A stretch of DNA of 64,000 bases. Origin: Cycas panzhihuaensis (lineage: Eukaryota; Cycadophyta). Position 1 is the stretch's first letter; the number at the start of each line of letters is the position of its first letter. The DNA lies in NCBI GenBank assembly GCA_023213395.1, contig CM041465.1, positions 116,505,741-116,569,740 of the forward strand. Reading direction: 5' to 3'. The translations under genes were made by a program, and so were the position numbers. Shown here one piece after another: positions 1 to 12,718 of the stretch. The notes beneath the pieces were generated by a model, which had not been told where the DNA came from, searched no databases, and saw only the letters and a program-made list of their open reading frames with translations.

Positions 1-2804
1 TTATACTTCTACTTCCACCTCAAATATTGATGAATAACCTAGTTTAAAGGTACTTATTTCCTAAAGACTTCTAAAAGACTAATTGTGGCATTAATACCTT
101 AGTCATTTGAATATGAACAACATTCACCTGTTATTCAAATTGAATATAGTAGATGGAATACTAAATATTAAGTAAACAAAAAGTATTTATGAGGTGTGTG
201 TCATGGGAAAATATCATCAGACTCTGTTTAACTTAGATGATAGAGTTTAGTGTGCTAAAGGGCCTTTAGGCCTTATACACTCTTATATTTATGGACCTAT
301 GTCTCAAGCATCATTCAATGTCTATAACTATTTTATTATATTTATTAATTATTATTACCATAATATATAGGTTTATTTCCTAAAGTAAAAATTAAAGGCA
401 TTTGAAAAATTTAGAGAATTTAAGTATGGTATTGAATTGGAATGTAAAAATCTAAACCAAATCCTTTACTGTGACAATGGAGGTGAATATACCTCTAAAG
501 GATTTACCTAGTTTTATAAGGATAATGGAATCAAACAATAATTCTATGCTCCATACACATCCTAGCTAAATGGAATTACTAAGCATATGAATTAGACTTT
601 TGATAGCAAAGGCAAAGCCATACTTGCCACAAAAAAATGGTACTTCAATTCTAGACTAAAGCCCTTAATATTGTTGCTTATCTCAAAAATCAAAGTCTAA
701 CCAAGTTTGTTTTAAATATTACACCTAAGGAAGCCCGGTTAAGTAAAAAACCCATGGTCTTAAATTTTTGCACCTTTGGTTGTATAACATATATACTTAT
801 AGCAAAAGAACAAAGGAAGAAGTTGGATGACAAAAGCAGAAAAAGTATTTTAATTAGCTAATAACCTGCTTGTAAAGTCTATAAACTTTATAATCTTACT
901 ACTAAAAAAATATATACATCTTAGGATGTTATCTTTTTATAAGAGAATTAGGACTTGACATGACTCAACTCTTATTCTTTGATGAATAACCTATAGTAAC
1001 TCTTGTTCCACCTCTTGTTACATAGAATATTATTATAATTTAATTACTTCTATCATCATCATATACTCTTAGCACTTCATCTATACTCCCTACCTCTACT
1101 TCAAGGTCTACTACAATAATTCCTCAAAAGATATTCAAGAAGAGATCACTTCAAAGTAACTTCCTAAATGGTACTTTCAAACAATCTCTTTTACTCCATC
1201 ACCTCCATAATAATATAAGAGGTAATCTAAGTACATGCCATCCACTAACTTTTCCTTAATGATAACTCTTGAACCTACCACTTTTGGAGAATCAAAAGTG
1301 GAAAGTACCCATGAATGAGGATATGGGCGTCATTTTTCAAAATAATATTTAGGAGGCAATTCAACTACTTGATGGAAAGAAACAAATTGATTACTAATGG
1401 ATTTACAAAATATAATTTTATATAGATGGCTCCATTCAATACTATAAAGTATAATTGGTTGCTAAAGGTTTCAAATAGATTAAGGGCATTGAATATGATG
1501 ATACATTTACCCTTATTACCAACATAACCATTGTAAGGCATGTCTTGCCATTAGTAACTTAATTTAATTAGTCTATCTTCCAAATGGATGTGAAACCTAT
1601 CTTTTTAAGTGGTAACTTACAGGAGAAAATATACCTAAAATAACATCCTAGCTATGTTGTTTATGGAAAATAACATCTAGTTTACAAGTTAAAAAAAGGC
1701 TCTTTATGGCCTTAAGTAATTACCTTATACTTAGTATATGAAAATAGATGAGTATTTTTAGAAGCATAAACTTGTGTGCTCATCCTCAAATCCCAATTTA
1801 TATATTAGAATTTGAGATAACTTAATCACTCTAGTTATTCTATATGTTGATTATTTGCTAACAATAGTTAATAAAATAGAGTGGATTTCATACCTTCAAG
1901 AGGAACTAAATAGTAGCTTTGAGATGACTAACCTTGGATTACACTATTACTTTCTTAGCATGGAAGTCTGGAAATAGTTAGGTCACATCTTCCTTTCATA
2001 GTCCAAATATGCAAGGGAGATTATTCAAAAGTTTAGAATAAAGGAATGTAAGGTATTGCCAACTCTTATGGAGACTAGGCTCAAGCTAGATATTGATGAG
2101 TGTGGTAAACCTATCGATTCTATATTATATAGGCAACTTATAGGATAATTAATTTACCTCACATATACTTGACTAAATATTTCTTATATTACTAGGATCT
2201 TCTCGAAGTTTATGACTTAGTATAAGATTTCACCTTATAAAGCAATTATGTAGATCCTAAGACATCTTTAAGATTCACTTTAGTCTAGACTTGATTACTA
2301 CCAAGTGGATAATCCTTCTTTGGTAAATTACATAGATGTTGATTAAGCTAGTTGTAAAGATACTTGTAGATCCACCTCAAGCTACTACTTTAACCTAGGT
2401 TTTGCCTTTATTTTCTAGAGTTATAAAAAGTAGAAAAATATCACCTTATCCTCCACTAAAGTATAATATAAAGTTGTAGTTAACACAACTATAAAGGTTA
2501 TTTTACTTAGAATGATTCTTAAAGAGCTTGGTATTGATCTGACACAAGTTACTATACTCTTCTATATAATTAGAGTGTCTTCAAATTGACTAAGAATCTC
2601 ATATTCTATGTGAGAATAAATCATATCGAGGTTCACCATCATTTCATTAGGGAGCATATTCAGGATGGTGAGATTAATTTGGTTTATAAGCTAACCAACA
2701 AATAGATTGCTAGTATATTCACCAAAGTACTTAATCATAATAAATTTGAATGGTTTTGATATGGCCTTAGTATCAAAAGTAATAAACTCATCATTAAGAG
2801 AGGG
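1..2804 (+). pseudogene. Decayed Ty1/copia pol of element A (integrase, reverse transcriptase, RNase H)
   Basis: Plus-strand translation, read across many stops and frameshifts, gives the copia order. A GAG-pre-integrase block (LWH..GHLN-like) lies near 85-200. The integrase core has the motif YCDNGGEY near 466-495, followed by a degraded Q-Q-N-G block. Reverse transcriptase runs from about 1300 to 2000 with FQMDVK near 1576 and a damaged YVDD box that now reads YVDY near 1842-1853. RNase H runs from about 2320 to 2800. Gag and the 5' LTR lie outside the window. Many stops sit where the family has Gln or Trp. It ends at a purine-rich tract just before the putative 3' LTR. No product is possible; the family is certain, its lineage is not. 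Confidence 0.85.
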
Positions 2805-3090
2805 TGATAGAAGAATTAATGATATTTTCGTTAATTCACCTATAGTCATTTGTAATATATTATACATTTTATAAATATTAAAGTTATATTAATTAAGTCA
2901 TGCTAGTTACTTTATCAACTTAATCTTAAGTATTTTTTTACTATGTATGAGGCTTATTTTTAAGCCCACACTATGTCATGTTCTTGCAATTGGCATGATC
3001 TTATGATGTATATTTTTCAAGTTTAGTTTGAAATCTTTTTATAAATAATTTCATGGCATGAATTAATTTTATAATAGAAAGCAATACTAT
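2805..3090 (+). repeat. Probable 3' LTR of element A (right end uncertain)
   Basis: A polypurine tract (AAGAGAGGG, about 2795-2804) ends the RNase H region and is followed at once by TG, the usual LTR start. The sequence is AT-rich and no second copy is in the window, so the right end cannot be fixed. It must lie before about 3110, where the gag of element O becomes readable. Confidence 0.45.
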
Positions 3091-3111
3091 AACAAGGTCT
3101 ATAAATATATA

Positions 3112-3367
3112 ATTAATAGGGGCAAAGGAATTTTCCCTTTAGAAACATAAGATTAAGAACTTTCTTAACATTAATGACATATGGCAGTTCATTGAAAAGG
3201 AACCCAAAATGCCAACAAATGATGATGAGAAGAGGAAATTGAATGCTAGACTTAAAATCACCTTAGGGTTCATCAACCTTTCAATAGGAGGGAACCTAAT
3301 TATGAATGTGGATACTAACATTACTCCTAAAGAAGCTTGGGATATGATCATTTTATTATATTAAATA
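3112..3367 (+). pseudogene. Outer element O: gag, first part
   Basis: Plus-strand translation gives a copia gag N-terminus: K-x-K-I-K-N-F-L followed by NDIWQFIEKE, then a region ending EAWDMIILLY, the conserved EAWD block of copia gag (UBN2/Retrotran_gag family). A Trp codon before the KHKIK motif has become TAG. Reading stops at 3367, where element B begins. The same gag continues in frame from 8746 once B and one copy of its target duplication are removed. No 5' LTR or primer-binding site of O is recognisable upstream; it has been lost or separated by element A. Confidence 0.8.
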
Positions 3368-4041
3368 TATTGAGAAAATTAGGTCCTAATAATTAGAACT
3401 GCTACCAAGATCTAAACTATTTTGTAACTAGTTACAATAATTGAAACTAAAATTTAATATACAAGTTCTTAAACTAAAGATAATACAATAAATAAATCAG
3501 AAAGATAAAGCATCACATATACACTAGATATAACATGGTAAAACCCTAGTAGTATGCTAAGGAAACATCCACTCAGGAAAGGTATCGATCTTTATTATCC
3601 AAGAATAGAAAAATGTATATAATCTATAGCAAGATACTCACATTAATAATAACCAACTACCTCTACTCAATACAGTATATACAACACATCAAATACCATC
3701 AACATGATGGAAAAACACCTTAAATTAGGCTATATGAGAGAGTCATATAAGGCACAAATCTTGACCATCAAATTTTGGATATTTTGAATGAACGACTCTA
3801 ATTCTCTTTAGAATTTAGTATGTTTTACAGTGCTAAGTTTTTGGGTTGGGGGATACCACCCCTGAATCCCCTCTTTGTAAGGGGGAGGGGGGGTTCTAAC
3901 TCCCCCCACATCCCCTGGCCAAGGGAGGCTCCCACGCCCCTTGGATCCCCCCCCCCCCCACCATAGAAGTTTAGGGGGAAATTGCACTAGTAACCTATCA
4001 AAAATTTTACCTCAAAAATATCGTTGTCATATTATCTAACA
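3368..4041 (-). repeat. Element B, 3' LTR
   Basis: Matches 8073-8740 over its whole length with many substitutions. On the minus strand it starts TGTTAGATAAT and ends with the TA of a decayed CA. It contains strikingly G- and C-rich runs (about 3849-3970, including twelve or more consecutive C near 3946-3959) inside otherwise AT-rich sequence. Confidence 0.88.
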
Positions 4042-7000
4042 ATTTCTACCTTGACAACAATTTACCTGATACCTTTCCTAGACCATTCATCACCCTTTCT
4101 ATAAGTTAAGAGAAGTCAAATACCATTTGAACTTCTCCAATAGTACTAATTTTATGAATATGTCAACATAATTTTATTTTGTGTTAACCTTTTTAAGTGC
4201 CACTCCACATGCTTCCATAACCTATCTAATAAAATGGTACTTAAGAGTAATATGATTTGTCCTACTATGATAAGATGGATTCTTTGTTAAGCAAATGATA
4301 CTTTGATTGTCATAAAATACCTTTACCTTTTCCTGTTTCCTTCCAAGCTTAACCAATAGGCCCTTTAACTAGATTACTTCCTTATAAGTATGTGTTGTAG
4401 CAATATATTCTACTTATATAGTTGATAATGCAATTGTGATCTATAATTTTGACATCTAACTAACTGGACTATTTATAAGAGTAAACATATAACTCAAAGT
4501 AGACCTTCTCTTATATAAATCTCCTGTAAAGTCTGAATCAATATATCTATAAACTTAATTACCTATACCACTAAAGGTGATGCAATAGTCACTTGTGCCT
4601 CTCAAATACTGAAGCATCCATTTCACTGTAGCCTAATGTTCCTTTCTTAGATTTTCCATAAACCTGCTAACTACACTGATTGCATGTGAAATGTCAGGTC
4701 TTATATATACCATGGTATATATCAAACTTCCTACTGCACTGGCATAAGGTACACAAGATATATAATCCTTTGTTTCTTTAATACTATGACTCATACTCGA
4801 AGAAAGCTTGAAATAGGAAGCCAACATGATACTAATAGGTTTTATATTTGCCATACTAAATATGGTTAACACCTTCTCCATATATTTCTATTATGATAAC
4901 TATAGGTTACCATTTTTCCTGTCTCTATGTATCTCCATGCCTAAGATTTATTTTTTAGCTACTAGAGCTTTCATATCAAAAGTCTTAACTAATTGAGCCT
5001 TTAACTTGTTAATTTCTATCATACTATTGCTTGCAACCAATATGTTATCAACATACAATACCAAGATAATGAATAAGCTATTATCTAAAAATTTAAAGTA
5101 AACACAATAATCATACTCGCTTCTTTTAAAATTTTATCTCTCTATAAAGGCATCAAACTTCTTGTGGTGCTTGAAGCCATACAATGATTTCTTGAGCCTA
5201 CCAATAAGTCTTTTCCTACAATCCTATACAAACCCTTCTAATTGATCCATATAGATCTCCTCATCTAAATCTCCATGCGAAAAAGTTATTTTTACATCTA
5301 ACTACTCCAACCCTAATTAAGAGAAGCTATCAATACTAACAGAACCTAAATTGAAATAAGTTTAATAATTGGTGAAAAGATCTTATGAAAATCAATACCT
5401 TCTTTCTGTGTACAACCTTCAGCCACTAGTCTTGTCCTGCATTTGTCAACCTTTATATAAACATCTATTTTCTTCTTGAAAACCCACCTGCAACCAACAT
5501 CCTTCCTACCATGTGGAAGTTCTACTAAGTCCCATAAATTATTTTTCTTCAAAGCATCTATCTCTTCCTGCATAGCTCTCTTCCACTTCTCACTGTGGAT
5601 ATCATCTACTTCTTCTTGATAGCATGTAATCTTACCATCATTAGAAACTAGAGCAATAGAAATAGAAGGATTATACCTGTTAGGTGGATGACTAACTTAT
5701 ATAGATCTTCTAACAGTTGGTGGAGGAATATCCACATACTCCTATAAATCTGTTACAAGTTCATCTTCAAAAATCTCTTCCTACTTTTCAATTTCTAAAG
5801 ATGGTTGGGTCTCAAGATTGATCTGTTGATGTTTAGCTTCTTGCTCTTATTTCACTTCAACTTCTATACTGTCTAGTTTTAGAAAAGAAGATTCATCAAA
5901 TACAACATCTTTGTTAATAGAAATTTTGTAGACAATAGGATCCCACAACTTGTACCCCTACACACCATCTCTATCACCATAACTAATAAAGATACATTTC
6001 TTAGATTTCGACTCTAACTTTAAACATTGACTTTTATTAGTTAAGGCATAAGCATCATAACCATAAACTTTCAAATTTGAATAGTCACATAGATGTCTAA
6101 TCTATACCTCTTTAAGAATCTTATAGTCTATTACAAGAGATGGTAATATATTTACCAAATAATAAGTTATTTAAATAACTTCTACCCATAAGCCTTACTC
6201 CACTCCTGTATTACTTAGCATGTTTCTTACTCTTTCTAAGAGTGTATTGTTCATGTGCTCAATTATGCCATTCTACTGCGAAGTATAGCTAGTGGTCTTA
6301 TACTTTTTGATCCCAACTTCTCTATAATAATTCTCAAACTCTAAAGAGTTGAACTTGCTTCTATTGTTAGTTCTTAAATATTTGATTGACTTACTAGTGC
6401 TCTTCTCAACTAGAGCCTTAAACTACTTAAATACACTAAAAACTTTAGATTTTCTTTTCAAAAAATAGACCTATACCTTTATGGAGTAATCATCTATAAA
6501 TATGAAAAAGTATAATGATCCTCCATAAGATATTGTAGGGACTAATCCCTTTATATTCGAGTGTACATAATCCAAAACACCTTTACTAGTATGATTCTTT
6601 ACTTTAAACCTGAGTCTATACTACTTTCTAAAAATATAATATTTACAAAAAGTTAAATTTGAAAGTTGTAAGTTAGAAAGTAACTTATAGTTCATCAGTA
6701 CCTTAAGTCCTTTCTCACTCATATACCTAAGTCTGCGATGCCATAATTAAGCTAGAACTTTTGTAGTCTTTGATACTATAGTTGCATGGCTAACATCTAT
6801 ACTTTCAACCAAAATATAAAAATTTCCTTTATTTAAGGCCTTTATAATAATTAAAGTGTTCTTTGATACCTTCAAGACTCCATGGCCTGTGTACTTATAA
6901 CCACTAGAATCTAGTTCACCCAAGGAAATCAAATTCATTTTTAGATTGGGTACATGTCTAACTTCAATTAATATTCTCATTACATAATCAAATAATTTAA

Positions 7001-7150
7001 TTCTGATGCTACCAATGCCCACTATCTTATAAGAAACTTCATTTCCTATAATCATATCAACCACCATCAGGAGGTTGGTATGATAAAACCCAACTCTTAT
7101 ATGGACATATGTGGTGTGAAGCACCTAAATCCAATAACTAATCATGATGA
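4042..7150 (-). pseudogene. Element B: pol remnant (protease to RNase H)
   Basis: Minus-strand translation shows, in element order, a protease region near 7140-6750 with the LISLGELD-type block; the GAG-pre-integrase and integrase core at about 6750-6150, including an N-G-I-I-E block; reverse transcriptase from about 5573 with a CRWVFKKK segment and the catalytic box changed to YVDN near 5050; and RNase H from about 4700 down to 4080 with FYDNQS and HITLKYHFIR-like blocks. It carries many TAG/TAA stops and a few frameshifts. Two longer open stretches are 5346-5573 (start of the reverse transcriptase) and 4633-4881 (C-terminal connection with VVSRFM). No functional product is possible. Confidence 0.85.
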
Positions 7151-7199
7151 TAATAAGAAATATTATAAGCAACTAAGATATTATTATCATTTATACCTT

Positions 7200-8000
7200 G
7201 ATTCGACTCCACCTAATTAGCCTCCTTGGCAAGATCTTCCTTTTTCTAGAACTCCTTCCTTTTGTAGCAATCTTTCTTGAGTTGACCCGCCTTATTGCAG
7301 TTCCAATATATGAGCTTACTCATCTTATCTTTTGAATTTGACGTTGATGTTTCCTTAGAGTTTTGTCCTCTCTCAATCATTCAACCCCTTATTGTTATAG
7401 CTTCTGGTATAGAGGTTTCAAGACTGGACTTCCTCTTCACCTCTTTTTTAGTAAAGCACTCATAATAGAATTATAGTCTAATTTATTTGTAGTACTAAAA
7501 CTGATTAAGGTGATAATAGTATCCTAAGATTTTAATAATGAACATAATAAGATAACAACCTTATTCTTATTCTCAATCATGAAATTGATACTAGCCAACT
7601 GATAAATAAGAGTATTAAAAATATTTAAATGATCAGTAATTTTTATATCTTCCTTCATCTACAATGAGTACAACTACCTCTTTAAGTAGATTCAATTCAT
7701 CACTGATTTGGTCATATACAAGCCTTCCAATTGGGTCCATAATCGTACTGCTATCTTCTCCCCTGTAATGTTATATATAACTTTGTCTGCCAAGCACAAT
7801 TGTATTGTGCTAAGAGCTATTTTATCCAGATCATTCCATTTATCATCATCCATCCTTGTGGGTTTCTTTGATTTGCCTGTAAGTGCTTTGTACAAACCCT
7901 ATTATACTAGAACATCATATACTTTTAGCTTCTACAACTTGAAGTTGTTCTTGCCATTGAATTTTTCCACCTCAAACTTTGTATTTGCTAGTTTTTCCAT
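7200..8000 (-). pseudogene. Element B: gag remnant
   Basis: Starts at an ATG at 8000 on the minus strand (MEKLANTKFEVEKFNG, the usual F-x-G opening of copia gag), 58 bp after the primer-binding site. The middle (7692-7895) is open and reads through the conserved W-x-x-L-D-x-x-A-x-x-x-I and VRLWTQLEGLY blocks. Downstream it is interrupted by stops, and a Cys/His knuckle is not clearly preserved. It would have encoded the capsid protein. Confidence 0.8.
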
Positions 8001-8058
8001 TTGGAGTAGAGAAAGATAACACCAAAATATTTACAAACTTATTACAAAAATAAAAATT

Positions 8059-8070
8059 TCTTTAATACCA
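8059..8070 (-). other. Element B: primer-binding site
   Basis: On the minus strand reads TGGTATTAAAG, a decayed copy of the initiator-tRNA-Met site TGGTATCAGAG, two bases inside the right LTR. This fixes the right LTR as the 5' LTR and the element as minus strand. Confidence 0.8.
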
Positions 8071-8072
8071 CT

Positions 8073-8740
8073 TGTTGAGAAAACTAGGTCCTAATTACCA
8101 GAAATTGCCACCAAGATCTAAACTATTTTGTAACTAGTTATAGGAGTTGAAACTAAAATTTAACATGAAAGTTCTTAAACCAGAGATGAGACAATAAATA
8201 AATCATAAAGTTAAAGCATCATATATACGCCAAATGTAATATGGTAAAACCCTATCAGTCTACTAGGGAAACATCTACATAGGAAAGGTATTGATATTTA
8301 TTATCTAAGAATGGAGAAATTTATATAATCTATAGTAGGATGCTCATATTAACAATAACCAATTATCTCTACTCAATATAATACATCTAATACATCAAAT
8401 ACCATCAATATAGTAAAAAAACACCCTAAATTAGTCTATATGAAAGAGTCATACAAGGCACAAATCTCGACCATCAAATCTAGGGTATTTTGAATGAACA
8501 ATCTCAATTATCTTTATAATTTAGTATGTTTTATAATGCTAGCTTTTTAGGTTGGGGGCTATCATCCCTGAACCCCCCTCTTTACGTGGGGAAGGGGGGG
8601 TTTTAGCTTCCCCCACATCCCCTGACTAAGGGGGGCTCCTGCCTCCCTTAGATTCCCCCTTGTACAAGTTTAGGGGGAAATTGCACTACAAACTTATCAA
8701 AAGTTTTACCTCTAAAATATTATTATCACATTATCTAATA
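8073..8740 (-). repeat. Element B, 5' LTR
   Basis: Direct copy of 3368-4041, adjoining the primer-binding site. The G/C-run region is at about 8552-8670. By eye the two LTRs differ at well over one base in ten, so the insertion is old. Confidence 0.88.
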
Positions 8741-8745
8741 AAGTA

Positions 8746-9288
8746 AAGGATGATATCTAGGTTTTGGCATCAAAGAATTAATTATATAATTTAAAACTTA
8801 ATGGGCTCATGATTGATCACCTTCAAGAGGTAAAGGTGATTAAAGACAAACTACTTTCTATAGAGAAATCATTAAAAGACTTATAGTTGGTCATTGTTAT
8901 AATCATATGTGTATAAGTATCAAACAAGATCTTCTTCACCAATTTAAGCCTAAATATAAAGCTCAATAAGTTAACTTTCAATGAATTAGAAGGATTACTA
9001 AAGTTACATAAGAAGAGACTCAAGGATGTTTTTAGAGAGTCTTTAGATGCATTCATAGTTAAGTTCAAGGGTAAATAACCTTTTATACCTAAGAAAAATA
9101 GTACTTTAGTTAAACACAATATTCAGTGGGAGGGTTCTAAGGGATAAAGTTAGGTGAATTATTAGTACTATATAAAAATAAGGTATTTTAAGAAGGGTTA
9201 TCAAAGTTTATAATAATAACAACCCTAATAGTAATAATAACAATAATAAGCATGATAGTAATAGTGGTTGTATTAAAATATTATCTAA
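8746..9288 (+). pseudogene. Outer element O: gag, second part
   Basis: Resumes the gag of O directly after B: K-D-D-I, then LYNLKLNG, LQEVKVIKDKL and further helices typical of copia gag, to about 9135. It then passes into an Asn-rich low-complexity segment from AAT/AAC codons (about 9205-9270), the usual linker before the zinc knuckle. It is cut at 9288 by the 5' LTR of F. Stops occur at former Gln codons. The rest of O resumes at 31303. Confidence 0.78.
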
Positions 9289-9654
9289 TGATACCTTCAT
9301 TTCATTATATTTTATGTATATTATATGATTATTAGTGATCTATATTATAAATTTAATTATGTTTTATATTTAGGTCAAATCTGTCATATGTGCTGCTTAG
9401 TTAGCCAATTGTATGCTTTGATATCTTGGTGGGATGCTTATAAATTAAGCCCCGTATAATCTATTCATATATGATTTTTAAGTATATATGAAAACTTTGC
9501 TAGTTTGGAGCCTCACGTAGCAACTAATTCACCCATGAATATTGATTCAATATTGTTCTGCTCTTGTTTTACATGTTTACTACTTTATTTCGATAGTTTA
9601 ACTTGATATTCTACTAGTAGCACATAGATTCTAAATCTTGGATGGCTTTTATCA
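9289..9654 (+). repeat. Element F, 5' LTR
   Basis: Starts TGATACC and ends ATCA; aligns end to end with 30924-31302, sharing for example the blocks TTAGTTAGCCAATTGTAT and GTTTACTACTTTATTT. It is immediately followed by a primer-binding site. Confidence 0.85.
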
Positions 9655-9666
9655 TGGTATTATAGC
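9655..9666 (+). other. Element F: primer-binding site
   Basis: TGGTATTATAGC, two changes from the initiator-tRNA-Met site TGGTATCAGAGC, with no spacer after the LTR. Confidence 0.8.
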
Positions 9667-10336
9667 ATTCGTGTGCTCTAATTTGAAGTTTTTAAAGAAA
9701 ATAGTGAAGAATAGAGTCTCGTTTCCTCATAACAGCATCCCATTCTCATATTTTTCTTAGTTTCTCTCTTAGTTATTGGTGCATATAGCTATTTTGACAT
9801 GAGTTCATGATTTCTTTAACTTATTTCAGTCTTATACTAATGATATTCAACCCATTTGCATCCATATATGATTAGAGTCTTATTTTTTTATCAATAGTGA
9901 AGGAAATAGCCTATTTTCAAGTCATTTCCACCCTAACTTAAGATAAATCTACTTACTAGAGTTGTATCTTCCTCTCTAGCGGTGAGCTTACCCTATTCCT
10001 AATCTGTAAGAGTCCATTCATAGGAGTTTTCTACTATTCCAAGCTTATATTTTGTAAATTTTACTCACAGACCCTCCATATAATCAAGGCATATTCTTGC
10101 TTACTATGGCCTTATTCTAAGTTAGAACACCTTCTATTGGCTTTTTCTAGGCTTTACATCCCCCCTCTAACAATCTCAAAGTAAATAGCATCTACTTCAA
10201 TGGAGTTCTGGCCTCCTGTTCTTGTAATATGTCACCTATGGCTGTGAACAGTTTGCGTAGACTCCACGTCTTTTTTTTCTTCAAAATTTTCATGATTTTT
10301 TAATAAAGTTTTAACTTTAATCTTTAAAATCAAGTT
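9667..10336 (+). other. Element F leader, first part (non-coding)
   Basis: Between the primer-binding site of F and the insertion of D. AT-rich with short T runs; no open frame with family similarity. Confidence 0.6.
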
Positions 10337-10341
10337 ATATT

Positions 10342-10635
10342 TGATGGATGTTAATGAATCAAAGTCATTAGATTAATTATATGAAGGTGACTTTAGGTTA
10401 GCTAAGTCACATAGTTAAATGTAATTTTGTTTACATTTAAGTATAATTTTGGGATCATGTCATTAGGCAAAAAACTCATTTAAAAATCTTAATGCATATC
10501 TTTTGATATACAAGGCTGAATGTGAAAGGGAGAGTCATAATTTTTACCTCTCAATCTTGTTCTCTTCATTTTTCTCTTATTATGTGCCATTACTTTAGTA
10601 TAGTGGACTGTGGTAACTAGATCCTTCACCCAACA
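10342..10635 (+). repeat. Element D, 5' LTR
   Basis: Starts TGATGGATGTT and ends CCCAACA; near-collinear copy at 14549-14854. Confidence 0.92.
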
Positions 10636-10637
10636 AC

Positions 10638-10650
10638 TGGTATCAGAACC
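10638..10650 (+). other. Element D: primer-binding site
   Basis: TGGTATCAGAACC two bases after the LTR; matches the initiator-tRNA-Met complement except for one G-to-A change. Best preserved plus-strand site in the window. Confidence 0.9.
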
Positions 10651-12718
10651 ATTGTTAACCACATTTCTCCACTAGGCTTGCATGGAGCTATTGATGCCTT
10701 TCAGTCACAATTTATATGAGGTTGAGAGCTTATTTGAGAAATTTATTTTATATTAGAAAGTTTAAAAATTATATTATTGTATTTTATATATGTACAAAAT
10801 TTTAGAGGTGAAAAGATAGATTTTTGAAGTTGTTTGGTTGCCAAAACATCCCTAGAAGTATTAAATACATAAAATTTTACAAAAATTTTGACCATCTCAT
10901 ATTTTGATGAAATGTAATGTGTAGGGTCGCCTTACCAAGAGGATCATTTTTTTCTTCTAGAGAAACTTTAGATTTAGCCAGTAACTACTAATTTTAGTTG
11001 AAATAAAAGGTCAAAATTTGTAGATGAGTGACCTAGGGTACCTTTCTCAATGAAATCGTTTAAATATAAGTTAAAAATATGAAATATTTTTTTAGAGATC
11101 TAGTAGATTTATGTCTTATGAGGATTTTGAGATAAATATTATAAAATTCCATCCACCGGTTAATGAGATTTTTGCAGTTTTTTACGGATGCTAAACCTGC
11201 CTATTCAACCCTATAAAAAATGTTTCAAGGGCGTTTCAGGCAGTTTTTTAGCTATTTTTAGAGATGATATAAAAGGAAAAGTTGATGTACATGTCAATAT
11301 GAATCTTTTGACATATTGAAGTTTGGATTCTGAGATAGTGAATCTAACAATATTCTAATTTTATGCTTTTTTGGGTAAAATTTTTTTTATGCATTTTCAG
11401 AAATTTGACTTCATCATCTTATTAAAAACAACATTCTGAACATTTTTTTCTTCTATCATTAATTTAAATTCTATCATTTAGGCCTCTATATTTAGAATTA
11501 AAAAAAAAAAATTTACCTATTTATTATTATTTATAATTTTTGTAGAAAAAAATCACAAAATAGGAAAAAATAGAATACATGTAGATTTAAAAAAAATAGC
11601 ATTTTAGTGATAAGTTGATCTACTTTTTATCCTCTTGTGGCTTTTGTATTGAAATTTCTAAAAATATATTTAGAAACATTGTACTAAAACAAGGAAAACC
11701 TTATATCAGAAGCAATATTTGGTTCCCTTCCTAAATCTAGCATGCTCTTTCTATTTCCATACATAGTATAAAGTAACATATAAAGTAGCAACAACAACAA
11801 AGCAAGCACATAAGTCAAGAAAGAACATTTGGCATCTTTCTATTTTAGTTTTCAGTTCAAGTTATTTAGAAATAACTTACATTATTCCCTAAAAGAAATC
11901 TCATCCACATGACTTATACTACCAATTCTTGACTTGTGCACACACTTACCTTAGTTGAAATAGACCACAGTTGGCTAAAGTTTGAGCCCTAAGGGAGGTT
12001 TGAGTTTCATAGTGGATATGGTCTTAACCAGAATAATGGTGGAGAGACATGTTATCCATACTTACGGCCTCCAATAATGGATAATCTTAATAACCATCCA
12101 AGAAAACTAAAAACTTTAATTAATATTAAAATATATCTGGTCTAATATATGCCATAGTTGTAAGATATAAACATACCATTTTGCTCTTCAAAGGAGGTAT
12201 ATAACTGCTCACTAGTGAGCTGGGTGAGGACTGGGAGTGTTTAGGCTCCACTATGACTTAGATTTTATCACTAACCATAGGTACAAGTATTACAAGAATA
12301 GGACCTAATACGTATACTAGAAGCTCCCTTAGGCATCAACACCTCAACTACTTTAGACTTGAGATAGAGGTTTGAGTTTGATCACACATTCTATATCAGA
12401 CGTAGTTTTTTAGTTATGTGCACCCACATGTCAATTTCTACATTGGCATAATCTTGATTTTATGATCACATGACATATCATTTATCTTTGTGATCCTTAT
12501 ATTGCCATTTGTACACATCATCAAAATCTATTGCATTAAGAGTATTTACCATAAGTGTTGGTGGCCTATTATCATTGCTTACTACTTAATCATATTTTTT
12601 CTTACTGTGCTAGGTGTATCAGCCACATATATTAGTGGTATTTTTATTTATTATTTCTTCACTATCTCTTTTACTTCATCATCTTCATCATGTCTTTCTA
12701 ATTTAAGTATAATGTAAA
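10651..12718 (+). other. Element D leader (non-coding, about 2.1 kb)
   Basis: AT-rich untranslated leader between primer-binding site and gag. The open stretch at 12490-12717 is hydrophobic and low complexity and is not like gag. Contains A and T runs near 11380-11600. Confidence 0.6.

Larger units (their letters stand above)
3368..8740 (-). mobile_element. Element B: Ty1/copia retrotransposon nested in the gag of O
   Basis: Complete but dead LTR element of about 5.4 kb on the minus strand. Terminal repeats of 674 and 668 bp flank a gag-pol remnant in copia order. Its 5-bp target duplication is AAATA (3363-3367) against AAGTA (8741-8745), one transition apart. The primer-binding site is beside the right LTR. 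The gag of O is continuous across the insertion. A third partial copy of the LTR lies at 54731-55166, so the family is repeated in this genome. Confidence 0.9.

Noticed and set aside
12490-12717. Membrane-protein-like open frame with hydrophobic stretches.
   Set aside because: AT-rich leader of element D; hydrophobicity follows from T-rich codons, with no other support.
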